Origin: an uncultured Lachnospiraceae bacterium
GTDB taxonomy: Bacteria; Bacillota; Clostridia; Lachnospirales; Lachnospiraceae
Assembly (NCBI GenBank): GCA_949346185.1
Contig: CASGVX010000020.1
Coordinates: 1 to 14,139 of the forward strand
Direction: 5' to 3'
DNA length: 14,139 bases
Shown: positions 1 to 6,706 of the stretch, piece after piece
How positions within the stretch are numbered: position 1 is the first letter of the stretch
Layout: each line of letters begins with the position of its first letter
Notes under the pieces: generated by a model
What the model was told of the DNA's origin: nothing
Databases searched by the model: none
The model's input: the letters and a program-made list of their open reading frames with translations, nothing else
Made by a program: the position numbers and the translations under genes

Positions 1-1019
1 ACGTAGACCAGCTTGGGAAATGCGGGAGTGACGTATACGCCCTTCTCATTCTTAATTCCCTCAATCCGCTGGTTGAGAATCTCCTCGATAATCATGGCAT
101 TCTCTTCCACATAAGGGTCATTCTTATCCAGATTCAAAAACAGCGTCACAAAGGGCGACTGTCCATTTGTGGTCATCAGGGTATTGATCTGGTACTGGAT
201 GGTCTGCACGCCGGACTTGAGTTCATCGTGCAGACGATCTTTCACAAGTTCATCCCGCACCTCCCGGCTGAATTTGTCGCCATATTTCTTATGATAATAT
301 TTTTCATATTTCTTACGGCTCTTCCTGAGATATCTTCCCAGATGCCTCACGTCAACAGACTGCCCGCCATACTGGGAACTAGCCACTGCAGATATGATCT
401 GGGTCATCACCGTGCAAGCCACCTGAAAGCTCTTCGGGCTCTCAATCAACTTTCCATTCATCACGGTGCCATTTTCCAGCATATCCCCGATATTGATCAG
501 GCAGCAGTTGAAAATGCTCTGCAGGAAATAATCCATATCGTGAAAATGAAGAATCCCCTCCTCATGAGCCTTCACAATCTTCTCCGGCAGAAGCACCCGC
601 TTAGTCAGGTCCTTGGACACCTCCCCGGCTATCAAGTCCCTCTGGGTGGAAGCAATATAGGCATTCTTATTGGAATTTTCTTCCATCACATCCTTATTGC
701 TATTCTTAATCAGGCTCATAATGGAATCATCCGTGGTATTTGCCTGGCGAACCATCTGACGGGTATAGCGGTAGATAATATATTTCTTTGCCAGCTCATA
801 TTTGCGCTCGCTCATCAGTTTCTGCTCAATCATATCCTGAATATCTTCCACCAGAAGATTGTCCGCATGGACATTTTCAATGCCGGCTACGATAGCCTCA
901 ATCTTTTCCTCCGTCATCTGCTCGTAGCGGTCCACTTCTGCATTCGCCTTCTGAATGGCAATAATAATCTTATTCCGGTCGTAATCCACGATTCTCCCGT
1001 CTCTCTTCGTCACCTTCAT
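1..1019 (-). CDS. nrdD: Anaerobic (class III) ribonucleoside-triphosphate reductase, 3' end outside window
   Basis: This is the N-terminal 339 residues of the oxygen-sensitive glycyl-radical enzyme that reduces ribonucleoside triphosphates to deoxyribonucleotides during anaerobic growth. Residues 1 to about 90 form an ATP-cone, starting MKVTKRDGRIVDYDRNKI; this is the allosteric domain that senses ATP/dATP. The catalytic barrel follows, with NrdD-like segments such as HFHDMDYF (near 158-165), FNCCLINIGDMLENG (near 170-184), SSQYGGQS and TTNGQSPFVTLF (near 283-294). The start is fixed by an AAAGGAGG ribosome binding site at 1031-1038, 11 bases before the ATG. The C-terminal zinc site and glycyl-radical loop, and the expected nrdG activase gene, lie beyond the left edge. 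Upstream is a strong promoter with two NrdR boxes, which fits the usual regulation of this family. I translated this frame by hand from the minus strand; identification is firm. Confidence 0.95.
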   Translation of the reverse strand, partial: MKVTKRDGRIVDYDRNKIIIAIQKANAEVDRYEQMTEEKIEAIVAGIENVHADNLLVEDIQDMIEQKLMSERKYELAKKYIIYRYTRQMVRQANTTDDSIMSLIKNSNKDVMEENSNKNAYIASTQRDLIAGEVSKDLTKRVLLPEKIVKAHEEGILHFHDMDYFLQSIFNCCLINIGDMLENGTVMNGKLIESPKSFQVACTVMTQIISAVASSQYGGQSVDVRHLGRYLRKSRKKYEKYYHKKYGDKFSREVRDELVKDRLHDELKSGVQTIQYQINTLMTTNGQSPFVTLFLNLDKNDPYVEENAMIIEEILNQRIEGIKNEKGVYVTPAFPKLVY

Positions 1020-1165
1020 CCGAAATTCTTCCTCCTTTTAGGTAAGCCCCATGTACTCACTTATTAAATGCATCATAATCAATGCATTCTCCCCGACCAA
1101 AAACATAACTGCCCACTCCATGGCCGTGGCCAAGTTCCTTCTCCAACCCTATAGGCACAAGAGAG

Positions 1166-1194
1166 ATTATAACATCAGACACCAAAAAAGTCCA
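1166..1194 (-). promoter_or_regulatory. nrdD promoter, sigma-A type with extended -10
   Basis: On the minus strand a perfect TATAAT (1166-1171) is preceded by a TG one base upstream (extended -10). It is separated by exactly 17 bp from TGGACT (1189-1194), which matches four of six -35 bases. Transcription would start near 1159, giving a leader of about 140 nt before the nrdD ATG. Small inverted repeats lie in that leader (AATGCAT/ATGCATT at 1067-1088 and TGGCC/GGCCA at 1121-1132), with no obvious terminator or known riboswitch. Confidence 0.75.
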
Positions 1195-1207
1195 CTATAT
1201 CTTGTGA
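1192..1207. promoter_or_regulatory. NrdR box 1 (proximal), overlapping the nrdD -35
   Basis: The plus strand reads ccactatatcttgtga, which fits the published 16-bp NrdR consensus acaCwAtATaTwGtgt at its core positions (C, A, AT, T, G, tg). It overlaps the -35 element of the nrdD promoter, the position expected for a repressor of this gene. The NrdR gene is not in the window, so its role is inferred from the family's known regulon. Confidence 0.82.
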
Positions 1208-1222
1208 TTTTTTCTTGCTTTT

Positions 1223-1238
1223 TCACTAAATATTGTGT
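1223..1238. promoter_or_regulatory. NrdR box 2 (distal)
   Basis: The plus strand reads tcactaaatattgtgt, a near-perfect NrdR box. It lies 31 bp from box 1 (start to start), about three helical turns, so both boxes face the same side of the DNA as in characterised nrd promoters. It sits just upstream of the nrdD -35 hexamer. Confidence 0.85.
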
Positions 1239-1297
1239 ACTTCCCCATTTTTCTAAGCACTACTTTTGTAGACTGCTTCTATTCCTTTTACAGCCTC

Positions 1298-2344
1298 TTA
1301 CGACATCAACTGTTCTAAATACACTCCATAAGCAGAGGGAATGCTGAAATCCCTTCTGATTTCCTCCCGAGATGCCAAAACCAGATTTTCAGTTTCCTTC
1401 CAAGGCAGTTGCCTCAAATGCACCAAATACCCAAGCATGTGCCATTCTATATGGGTAAAGATATGCTTTCCCGAGCCAAGTAGTTCCACTTCCTCCCCCC
1501 AGGCCCCCCACTCCCGCAGAAGCATTCCCGCCTCCTCCAGGCTCAAATGCCCCTCCTGGGTGGGAAATTCCCACAGCCCGGCCAGAAGCCCCTGTTCCGG
1601 TCTCTTCTGCAATACATATTTGCCTTGGTATTCCAGAATGAATACAGTCTTCTCCTCCCGCTTCCTAGGCTTTTTTTTTGGCTTGTTGGGATACAGGATC
1701 GCATCTCCGGCCCTCCTTGCCTCACACTGCTCTGCCAGAGGACATTTCCCGCACAGAGGATCCCCTACCGGGATGCACACGCCGGCTCCCAAATCCATCC
1801 ACGCCTGATTGAACTCTCCCGGCGCCTCCGGGGGCATAATTTTACCGATTTCCTCCCGAATGGCTTTCTGAACTCTTCCCCGGGTGATATCCCCGCTCTC
1901 CCGCACCAGCCTGGTATAGACCCGGTATACATTCCCATCCACGGCAGGCACGGCCTTCCCGAATGCCATGGAAGCCACCGCCCCTGCCGTGTATGCGCCA
2001 ATGCCGGGAAGTCGCAGAATCTCCTCATACTCCTCCGGGAACACTCCGCCGTAGTCATCCATAATCATGGCCGCCGCCCTCTTTAGATTTCTGGCTCTGC
2101 TATAATATCCCAGCCCCTGCCACAACTTCATCAGCTCATCCTCCGGCACGGCAGCCAAATCCCCCACCTCCGGCAGCCTGTCCAGAAAGCGTTCATAGTA
2201 CCCCTTCACCGCCTCCACCCTAGTCTGCTGCAGCATAACCTCCGACAGCCAGATATGATAAGGATTCCTGTCCTCCCGCCAAGGCAGCGTTCGCTTATTC
2301 TCTCCATACCAAGCGAGCAGCGGGGCAACAATTTCTTCCAGCAT
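1298..2344 (-). CDS. mutY: A/G-specific adenine DNA glycosylase MutY
   Basis: MutY removes adenine mispaired with 8-oxoguanine, the last defence against oxidative G:C to T:A mutation. All parts of the family are present in 348 residues. The helix-hairpin-helix is LPGIGAYTAGAV (near 112-123). The catalytic glutamate is E35 in SEVMLQQT and the catalytic aspartate D136 in AVDGNVYR. The [4Fe-4S] cysteines are C190, C198, C201 and C207. A C-terminal NUDIX-like 8-oxoG recognition domain (from about 232) includes LLAGLWEFPTQEG and FTHIEWHM. The first cysteine spacing is x7 rather than the x6 of E. coli MutY. The linker before the C-terminal domain (NKPKKKPRK) is encoded by nine consecutive A's. An AGAGG-like site 9-14 bases upstream supports the start. 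It follows the sigma-like gene by 177 bp of hairpin-rich DNA and precedes nrdD. Confidence 0.96.
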   Translation of the reverse strand: MLEEIVAPLLAWYGENKRTLPWREDRNPYHIWLSEVMLQQTRVEAVKGYYERFLDRLPEVGDLAAVPEDELMKLWQGLGYYSRARNLKRAAAMIMDDYGGVFPEEYEEILRLPGIGAYTAGAVASMAFGKAVPAVDGNVYRVYTRLVRESGDITRGRVQKAIREEIGKIMPPEAPGEFNQAWMDLGAGVCIPVGDPLCGKCPLAEQCEARRAGDAILYPNKPKKKPRKREEKTVFILEYQGKYVLQKRPEQGLLAGLWEFPTQEGHLSLEEAGMLLREWGAWGEEVELLGSGKHIFTHIEWHMLGYLVHLRQLPWKETENLVLASREEIRRDFSIPSAYGVYLEQLMS

Positions 2345-2383
2345 CTATTTCATCCTCTCACTGTTTACTTCACACTTCCCATC

Positions 2384-2513
2384 ATGCCAGCTTTGCTGGC
2401 ACAAACAATCCATGAGAAGAATGCCGGTTTTGCATTCTTCTTAGAAATGATTTAGATTTTCCTTGGCACGGTTTTTTCGTGCGAATCATACATTCGCATT
2501 GCCTTAGGAAATC
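2384..2513. repeat. Cluster of inverted repeats between the sigma-like gene and mutY
   Basis: Four hairpins are packed into about 130 bp. TGCCAGC ttt GCTGGCA is perfect (2385-2401). A 10-bp stem AGAAGAATGC/GCATTCTTCT closes a 7-nt loop (2415-2441). GCACG/CGTGC pairs around gtttttt (2466-2482). GCGAAT/ATTCGC pairs around catac (2481-2497). The last two sit inside an imperfect outer repeat, GATTTTCC (2455-2462) with GGAAATC (2507-2513). None is followed by a convincing T run on the minus strand, so this is not a textbook terminator, although it may end or process the sigma-like transcript. No gene is evident here. Confidence 0.6.
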
Positions 2514-2521
2514 TTCATTCC

Positions 2522-3388
2522 TTACACGCTTTCATTCTTGTACAGGCCCATAATCTTGCGAATTTCCTCCGGCTCAATCTTCGTATATTCAGAGAGTTCC
2601 CACACATCAGGCATCTTTCCCATCTCCTCTGCGAGATACTTCGCAGCCTCATGCAAAAGATTGGCCTTAGCCAGCATGGCGCGCTCCCAATCCTTGGATG
2701 CCGTCTCCCCATCAATATAACTTTCCATGGCATGAACCACTTCCATATCCAACGTGCCAAAAAACTTCTCTCTATCCAAGGTGCCGTCCCCGCGAAGAAA
2801 GTCTCCCCGATTCCACTCTATAATCCCCATAGCCTCCATCAGGCCCCTATTGCCCTCAGCGATAATCTCATCCCTAGAAACAGAGCATCCCCCATACTTT
2901 TCAGACAGTTCCACCACCCGAGCCAAGCGCATCTTGATCAAGGAATCCCTCAGGCCATCCTCTCCCTTCAGGAATGAGACAATCATATCCTCCTCCTGAT
3001 CCAAGTCCCCCACGATTCCGGAAAGTTCCTGCTGGTACATCCGCAGATTTTCCTGTCCCCTAGTTGCGTCCCGTTCCTGCGTCCCAGCTTTGCCACATGC
3101 CTTCCCGGCAGACTTCTCCCCTGCTTCCTCATTCCCGCACATCTGCCCGGCATTGTTTTTCTGAGATGTCTCCTCTGCCATGGAAATATATTGGTACCCC
3201 TCCACCGCAATTCCGTTCTCCCCCAGATACTGATACACCGCCCGCATCTGCTCTTCCGACAGGGAGCTGCCCGCCAGATACCGGGCAATCTCTTCCCTAG
3301 TCATTTTATTTTGCTGAGCCGCAGCTATTTCTTTCATCTCCTGCAGCATCTCCAAAAATTTCCCCTGATTATCCATATTCATCCTCAT
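2522..3388 (-). CDS. Degenerate sigma-70 (SigA-like) protein lacking region 4
   Basis: This 288-residue protein aligns by eye, in order, with a primary sigma factor. Region 1.1 is near 12-63 (MTREEIARYL, then LSEEQMRAVYQYLGENGI). A low-complexity acidic linker follows. Region 1.2 is near 115-145 (LRMYQQELSGIVGDLDQEED). Region 2.1-2.2 is near 148-195 (IKMRLARVVELSEKY, then DEIIAEGNRGLMEA). A region 3-like segment is near 243-284 (LAEEMGKMPDVWELSEYTKI, then EEIRKIM). Core-binding region 2.2 is well kept, but the aromatic promoter-melting segment (FSTYATWWIRQ in SigA) is FGTLDMEVVHAM here. The protein stops before region 4, so -35 recognition is absent. It may bind RNA polymerase without acting as a normal sigma; that is inference. 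The first ATG (3388) has a weak site; an ATG at 3376 is preceded by GAGGA at good spacing and may be the true start. Confidence 0.7.
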   Translation of the reverse strand: MRMNMDNQGKFLEMLQEMKEIAAAQQNKMTREEIARYLAGSSLSEEQMRAVYQYLGENGIAVEGYQYISMAEETSQKNNAGQMCGNEEAGEKSAGKACGKAGTQERDATRGQENLRMYQQELSGIVGDLDQEEDMIVSFLKGEDGLRDSLIKMRLARVVELSEKYGGCSVSRDEIIAEGNRGLMEAMGIIEWNRGDFLRGDGTLDREKFFGTLDMEVVHAMESYIDGETASKDWERAMLAKANLLHEAAKYLAEEMGKMPDVWELSEYTKIEPEEIRKIMGLYKNESV

Positions 3389-3409
3389 TCAAAAAGCCAC
3401 TATGCATAG

Positions 3410-3441
3410 AAAAAACCTTGCGGAACAAAAGTCCCGCAAGG
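3410..3441 (-). terminator. Rho-independent terminator of the secreted lysine-rich protein gene
   Basis: On the minus strand an 8-bp perfect stem CCTTGCGG/CCGCAAGG encloses a 10-nt loop and is followed directly by TTTTTT (bases 3415-3410). It lies 77 bp after the stop of the 3519 gene and only 22 bp before the first possible start of the sigma-like gene. Confidence 0.88.
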
Positions 3442-3518
3442 CATTTTTCATAAGTAAAGAACTTTCTAGAAAAAACATTTCCATTCATTCTATCCTAGTC
3501 CCATAACTATCTGTCAAA

Positions 3519-4088
3519 TTATTTAATCTTACCAGATACCGTAATAGAAATAGTCTTCTTAGCCATCTTAATGCTCTTGCACTTCTTCTGAGCCTGAGGA
3601 TTATCCTTATTCACTGCCAAGAAGTTCACCGTGCCAGCAGTACCTTTCTGCGGCTCCATTGCAGGGTTCTTGATCGTCTTAACAGTCCTGCCGTCAACCT
3701 TGATGACCATCTTTACGTTCTTAACCTTCTTCTTCATTTTTCCAGGCATCGTAGTAGAAACGCCTAAATAATTGAACTTCTTTGCCTTCTTCACTTTCTT
3801 GAAGCCCTTCAGCGACACGGTAAAGCTGAACTTGCCCTTGCTCTTGAATGACTTGTCAGAAGCGCTGGTACCCTTAATCTGCGCGCCAGTCTTCAGCTTG
3901 ATACCCTTGCAGGTATTCCTGTTCGTGAGCGTGTCACGGTTGTAATAGTTATTTGTCTGCATATAGAGCGCAGCCCTATATGAAGCCGCATCTGCTTTCT
4001 TAGGTGCAGGAACTGTCACAGCCCCAGCTACTACAACGGCAGCCATTGCGATAGAAAATACTTTCTGCGATGTTTTACTAAATCTCAT
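3519..4088 (-). CDS. Secreted lysine-rich protein of unknown function
   Basis: I do not recognise this family. The start is set at 4088, where ATG is preceded by a strong AAAGGAGG site (4098-4105); the frame is open further upstream, but those codons cross the promoter. The 189-residue product begins MRFSKTSQKVFSIAMAAVVV and has a classical signal peptide (basic n-region, hydrophobic core near 12-27) with a likely signal peptidase I site at or near ADA-A (about 32-35). The mature part is about 154 residues with 34 lysines and few acidic residues, so it is strongly basic. Alternating hydrophobic stretches (KFSFTVSL, VKMVIKVDGRTVKTI, KTISITVSGKIK) suggest a beta-sandwich. Two cysteines could form a disulfide. 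It is a single gene with its own promoter and terminator. A role in binding an anionic wall polymer, glycan or nucleic acid outside the cell is only a guess. Confidence 0.85.
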   Translation of the reverse strand: MRFSKTSQKVFSIAMAAVVVAGAVTVPAPKKADAASYRAALYMQTNNYYNRDTLTNRNTCKGIKLKTGAQIKGTSASDKSFKSKGKFSFTVSLKGFKKVKKAKKFNYLGVSTTMPGKMKKKVKNVKMVIKVDGRTVKTIKNPAMEPQKGTAGTVNFLAVNKDNPQAQKKCKSIKMAKKTISITVSGKIK

Positions 4089-4409
4089 AGTGTCTCTTCC
4101 TCCTTTAATATAATAGATAATTTGACAAATCCATAGTAACACTCTATACTCCCATCGTCAACCTTTTTGTCCGAAAAAAACTCTTTTCCATCATTTCCCT
4201 ATGGGGGAGGGCACATGACAAGGATAAAATATTACTATGCGTTGCATCGTCACTATATCGCAGCACATCCCCTTACCTATCACTGCGACAAGTAACTTTC
4301 TATAAGGCAACATACTATATCTATAAGGCGAAAAATAGGCAGAAATGTATCATTTTATCTTCACATGCGCTCATGGATGCCACTGCAGCCGGAATCCATC
4401 AGAATGCCC
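4089..4409. other. Intergenic region between flavin reductase-like and secreted-protein genes
   Basis: No gene is supported in these 321 bp. The left end holds the promoter and ribosome binding site of the secreted protein. TCGCAG (4258-4263) and CTGCGA (4283-4288) form a widely spaced inverted repeat. The 9-mer CTATAAGGC occurs twice in direct orientation, at 4300 and 4321 (21 bp apart, two helical turns). ATGGAT (4373-4378) and ATCCAT (4394-4399) form an imperfect hairpin just after the flavin reductase stop, without a T run. None matches an RNA or operator family I know. Confidence 0.5.
4133..4161 (-). promoter_or_regulatory. Promoter of the secreted lysine-rich protein gene
   Basis: On the minus strand TTGACG (4156-4161) and TACTAT (4133-4138) are separated by 17 bp. 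They match five and four of six consensus sigma-A bases. The predicted start point near 4126 would give a leader of about 38 nt, which includes the strong ribosome binding site. Confidence 0.55.
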
Positions 4410-4916
4410 TTACCTTGCATATGCGCCGATAATCTCTGCAATATACATCTTATGATAGTCCCCGGAAGCATACCATGTACCTTCAATGCTCTCGTCTAGA
4501 TAATCTTCTTTCCTAATAGGCGTCTGGGACATCACCCGGCAGGTCAAAATTATGCTTCCCTCGTCAATGTAAGGGATGCCATCCATATATCCCACATGCA
4601 CCCCGGACTCCTGAATTTTATCCTCATCCCGGCCGGACACCGTTCCCAGAAATTTCATTTCCTTCCGATACTTCTCTGAAGGAAAACTCAAGGAAAACGT
4701 TCCCTCCCGGTCAATAAATTCCTTTGTAAAGCGGCTGTCCCTGATAAATACAAATGCCACATTCTTCCCCCACATAACGCCCACGCCACCCCAGGAAGCC
4801 GTCATGGTATTTGCCTTCTCCTCATTGCCAGCCGTCACCAGCATCCAATCCTTTCCAATCATATGAAAAGGATTTACATCCAACTGGTCCACATTCACTT
4901 TCTGAAACATATGCAT
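4410..4916 (-). CDS. Flavin reductase-like (FMN-binding split-barrel) protein
   Basis: A small cytoplasmic protein of 168 residues resembling the flavin reductase / FMN-binding split-barrel family, which binds FMN and uses NAD(P)H to reduce flavin or other small electron acceptors. The recognisable part is the N-terminal half. GKDWMLVTAG is followed by an N-T-M-T-A-S-W-G-G segment, then WGKNVAFVFIRDSRFTKEFI and a TFSLSFPSEKY strand, the usual layout of the flavin-contacting strands. The start is chosen at 4916 because a GGGAG site lies 8 bases before that ATG. A further upstream ATG at 4937 is in frame, but the ribosome binding site lies inside its codons. It stands alone with its own promoter, and nothing nearby suggests a specific substrate. 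There is no CxxC, so it is not a flavoredoxin with an extra cluster. Confidence 0.85.
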   Translation of the reverse strand: MHMFQKVNVDQLDVNPFHMIGKDWMLVTAGNEEKANTMTASWGGVGVMWGKNVAFVFIRDSRFTKEFIDREGTFSLSFPSEKYRKEMKFLGTVSGRDEDKIQESGVHVGYMDGIPYIDEGSIILTCRVMSQTPIRKEDYLDESIEGTWYASGDYHKMYIAEIIGAYAR

Positions 4917-5001
4917 CGTCATATCTCCCTTTCTCATCCAAATTTCGAAAACTTAATCTTATAAATTTCTGGACAGAAAAACCATATTTCCGCCTCTCAT
5001 T

Positions 5002-5030
5002 ATTATATCGAAGTACATCGCCTTTGGAAA
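5002..5030 (-). promoter_or_regulatory. Promoter of the flavin reductase-like gene
   Basis: On the minus strand a perfect TATAAT (5002-5007) lies 17 bp from TTTCCA (5025-5030, four of six -35 bases). Transcription would start near 4995, about 80 nt before the chosen ATG. The -35 is 19 bp beyond the stop of the SpoIID/LytB gene, so this gene is probably transcribed independently. Confidence 0.58.
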
Positions 5031-5048
5031 CCCTTTCCCGCAAATTTT

Positions 5049-6566
5049 CTATATGTCTATCATATCCATCAACTCTGTTCCGGCAAAATAGTGCTGCAGG
5101 ATTTCCTGATATCCCTTCCCCAGTTTCGCCATGCGGGCCGCCCCGCATTGACTAAGACCCGCCCCATGTCCCAGTCCGCCCCCGGTAAAGAGAAAGGAAA
5201 CCTCTCCCCCCTCCGTCACCGTGCCGACGCAGAATGCGGCACTGGGCAGCATGGACATTGTGGTATGGCTTTCCCCATCATTGTATGTAATCTTTTCGTA
5301 AAGAGGGGCAAAGACTTTTCGGATATTGTGCTGGGTCACTATCTTTACCACATTTTTTGAACCCACGATTACGGCCTCTGTCACCAAGCCGCTGTCCGCA
5401 CGGTGCTCTGCCCTGATTTTCCTGACAGTGCCCATGGGTTTCAAAGGCTTCTTCACATATTTGCCACTTTTAGTCTGGGTCAGCACCAGATAAGGATTCT
5501 GACTATAGCAGGCAGACAGCAGATTGTCAATCCTGACAGAAAGACTATCCTGCCCGATGGACACATTCCAGCGATACCATGACGCCTCGCTGTCATAGGT
5601 CTCGCACCCCGGACGGCGGAGGAAAGACAAGAAAGCATCCTCCCCTGACAGGTCTTCCTCCTTTTTTCCCATATTCTTCTGGCTATCCTCGATAACCTGA
5701 AGCTTTCCCCGCAGATAGGAAATGTCGCTGTCTGTGTTCCACACATCCCTGCCATCTGCCGTGCATCCCCAGGAGGTGGAATAATAATACGTCTGTACCA
5801 CCTTACCATCCTTGGTCAGCACCATCCCGCTGGTGCTCTTTACCGCCTCCCTGGAACGGCGGTCCTCGGGCACATTATTATACACCTGAAATGCCTCGCT
5901 GTCGTCCACATCCCCATGATACTTGTCATACCTATGGGATTTCATCTGGTTATAAGCGTAACTTCTAGCACACACTGCCTGGGCTTTTAATGCCTCCATC
6001 TCGCTGCTGGTGGACAATTCGCTGGGCACCACCGCATAGAGATATTCCTCCAGAGAGAGGATATTATAAACCAAAAAGCCACTTTTTTTCCACCTAAGCT
6101 CTATCCTGCCCCGATATTTGGGACATCTGTCCTGTCGCTTGATAGACAGCATCTGCAGTCTTTTCCCTGATGACGGATTGATTACAATCTTCTTTCCCTT
6201 CCACTGTCTGTCACTGCTGCGAAAGACCACCTTCTTCCCTCCGTCATACCCAGTCTCCTCACCGTCTATCGTCACGGTATACTTCTGGTCAGAGACTAGG
6301 GAAATGTCCTTGTGAAACAGGCTGGCGAACCCCGTGGTCTTCAATAGCACCCGGATTTTCAGTTTCTTTTCCTTCCGCTTGGAAGCATCCTTCTTTTTGG
6401 GTGCGGGAGTAGCGGAAAATCTTCCCAGCAGTTTTATGCTCTGGACCGTAGAATTTTTCTTAATCGGGCCAGATTCCCACAAAAGCATGCAGAATACCAG
6501 CAGTGTCAAAATAGCAATCCATCTGATCTGACGCACTTTCTTCTTTCTACGATTTATTTTTCCCAT
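5049..6566 (-). CDS. Membrane-anchored SpoIID/LytB-domain protein
   Basis: SpoIID proteins are lytic transglycosylases that trim stem-peptide-free glycan strands during engulfment of the forespore; LytB-type relatives stimulate amidases. This 505-residue protein has a basic cytoplasmic N-terminus, one membrane anchor (about 15-30, IRWIAILTLLVFCMLL) and a proline/lysine linker. The SpoIID domain then runs to the end. Its marks are NILSLEEYLYAVVPSEL with the likely catalytic E183, EALKAQAVCARSYAYNQM (191-208), the Y-Y-S-T-S-W-G-C segment (262-268), DVWNT and the closing GGGLGHGAGLSQCGAARMA (462-480). It is longer than B. subtilis SpoIID (about 340 residues), with extra sequence near 285-460. 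AAAGGAAG upstream supports the start. No other sporulation gene is in view, and the promoter looks sigma-A-like, so whether it is the engulfment SpoIID or a vegetative LytB-like paralogue is open. Confidence 0.92.
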   Translation of the reverse strand: MGKINRRKKKVRQIRWIAILTLLVFCMLLWESGPIKKNSTVQSIKLLGRFSATPAPKKKDASKRKEKKLKIRVLLKTTGFASLFHKDISLVSDQKYTVTIDGEETGYDGGKKVVFRSSDRQWKGKKIVINPSSGKRLQMLSIKRQDRCPKYRGRIELRWKKSGFLVYNILSLEEYLYAVVPSELSTSSEMEALKAQAVCARSYAYNQMKSHRYDKYHGDVDDSEAFQVYNNVPEDRRSREAVKSTSGMVLTKDGKVVQTYYYSTSWGCTADGRDVWNTDSDISYLRGKLQVIEDSQKNMGKKEEDLSGEDAFLSFLRRPGCETYDSEASWYRWNVSIGQDSLSVRIDNLLSACYSQNPYLVLTQTKSGKYVKKPLKPMGTVRKIRAEHRADSGLVTEAVIVGSKNVVKIVTQHNIRKVFAPLYEKITYNDGESHTTMSMLPSAAFCVGTVTEGGEVSFLFTGGGLGHGAGLSQCGAARMAKLGKGYQEILQHYFAGTELMDMIDI

Positions 6567-6593
6567 GATTCCATCTTCCTTTGCTCTCCTACA

Positions 6594-6622
6594 ACTTTAT
6601 CCTATTCCTGTCCTTCTGTCAA
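6594..6622 (-). promoter_or_regulatory. Promoter of the SpoIID/LytB gene
   Basis: On the minus strand a perfect TTGACA (6617-6622) lies 17 bp from TAAAGT (6594-6599, four of six -10 bases). The expected start point is about 20 nt before the ATG, just ahead of the AAAGGAAG site. I did not see a sigma-E type promoter, although only this stretch was examined. Confidence 0.55.
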
Positions 6623-6706
6623 ATAGAACCATTTTTGCCACTGGGAAACATTCGTCGCCATTCACTAACCAAAGTCTTCACGGAAACTTATTCTCTTTTC
6701 AAGGTA

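Noticed and set aside
228..1067. Long open frame on the plus strand over the nrdD region
   Set aside because: It is the antisense of nrdD; the minus-strand translation is an unmistakable NrdD N-terminus with a good ribosome binding site, while the plus frame is histidine/leucine-rich and has no recognisable domain.
3512..4127. Perfect 11-bp inverted repeat (TGTCAAATTAT / ATAATTTGACA) flanking the secreted protein gene, as if a mobile unit
   Set aside because: Short matches of this length are expected by chance in 14 kb, no target duplication or transposase is seen, and both copies lie in AT-rich promoter-like sequence.
5049..6566. Assignment as the sporulation-specific SpoIID with a sigma-E promoter
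   Set aside because: The only promoter seen is sigma-A-like and no other sporulation gene is adjacent, so the gene symbol spoIID was not given.
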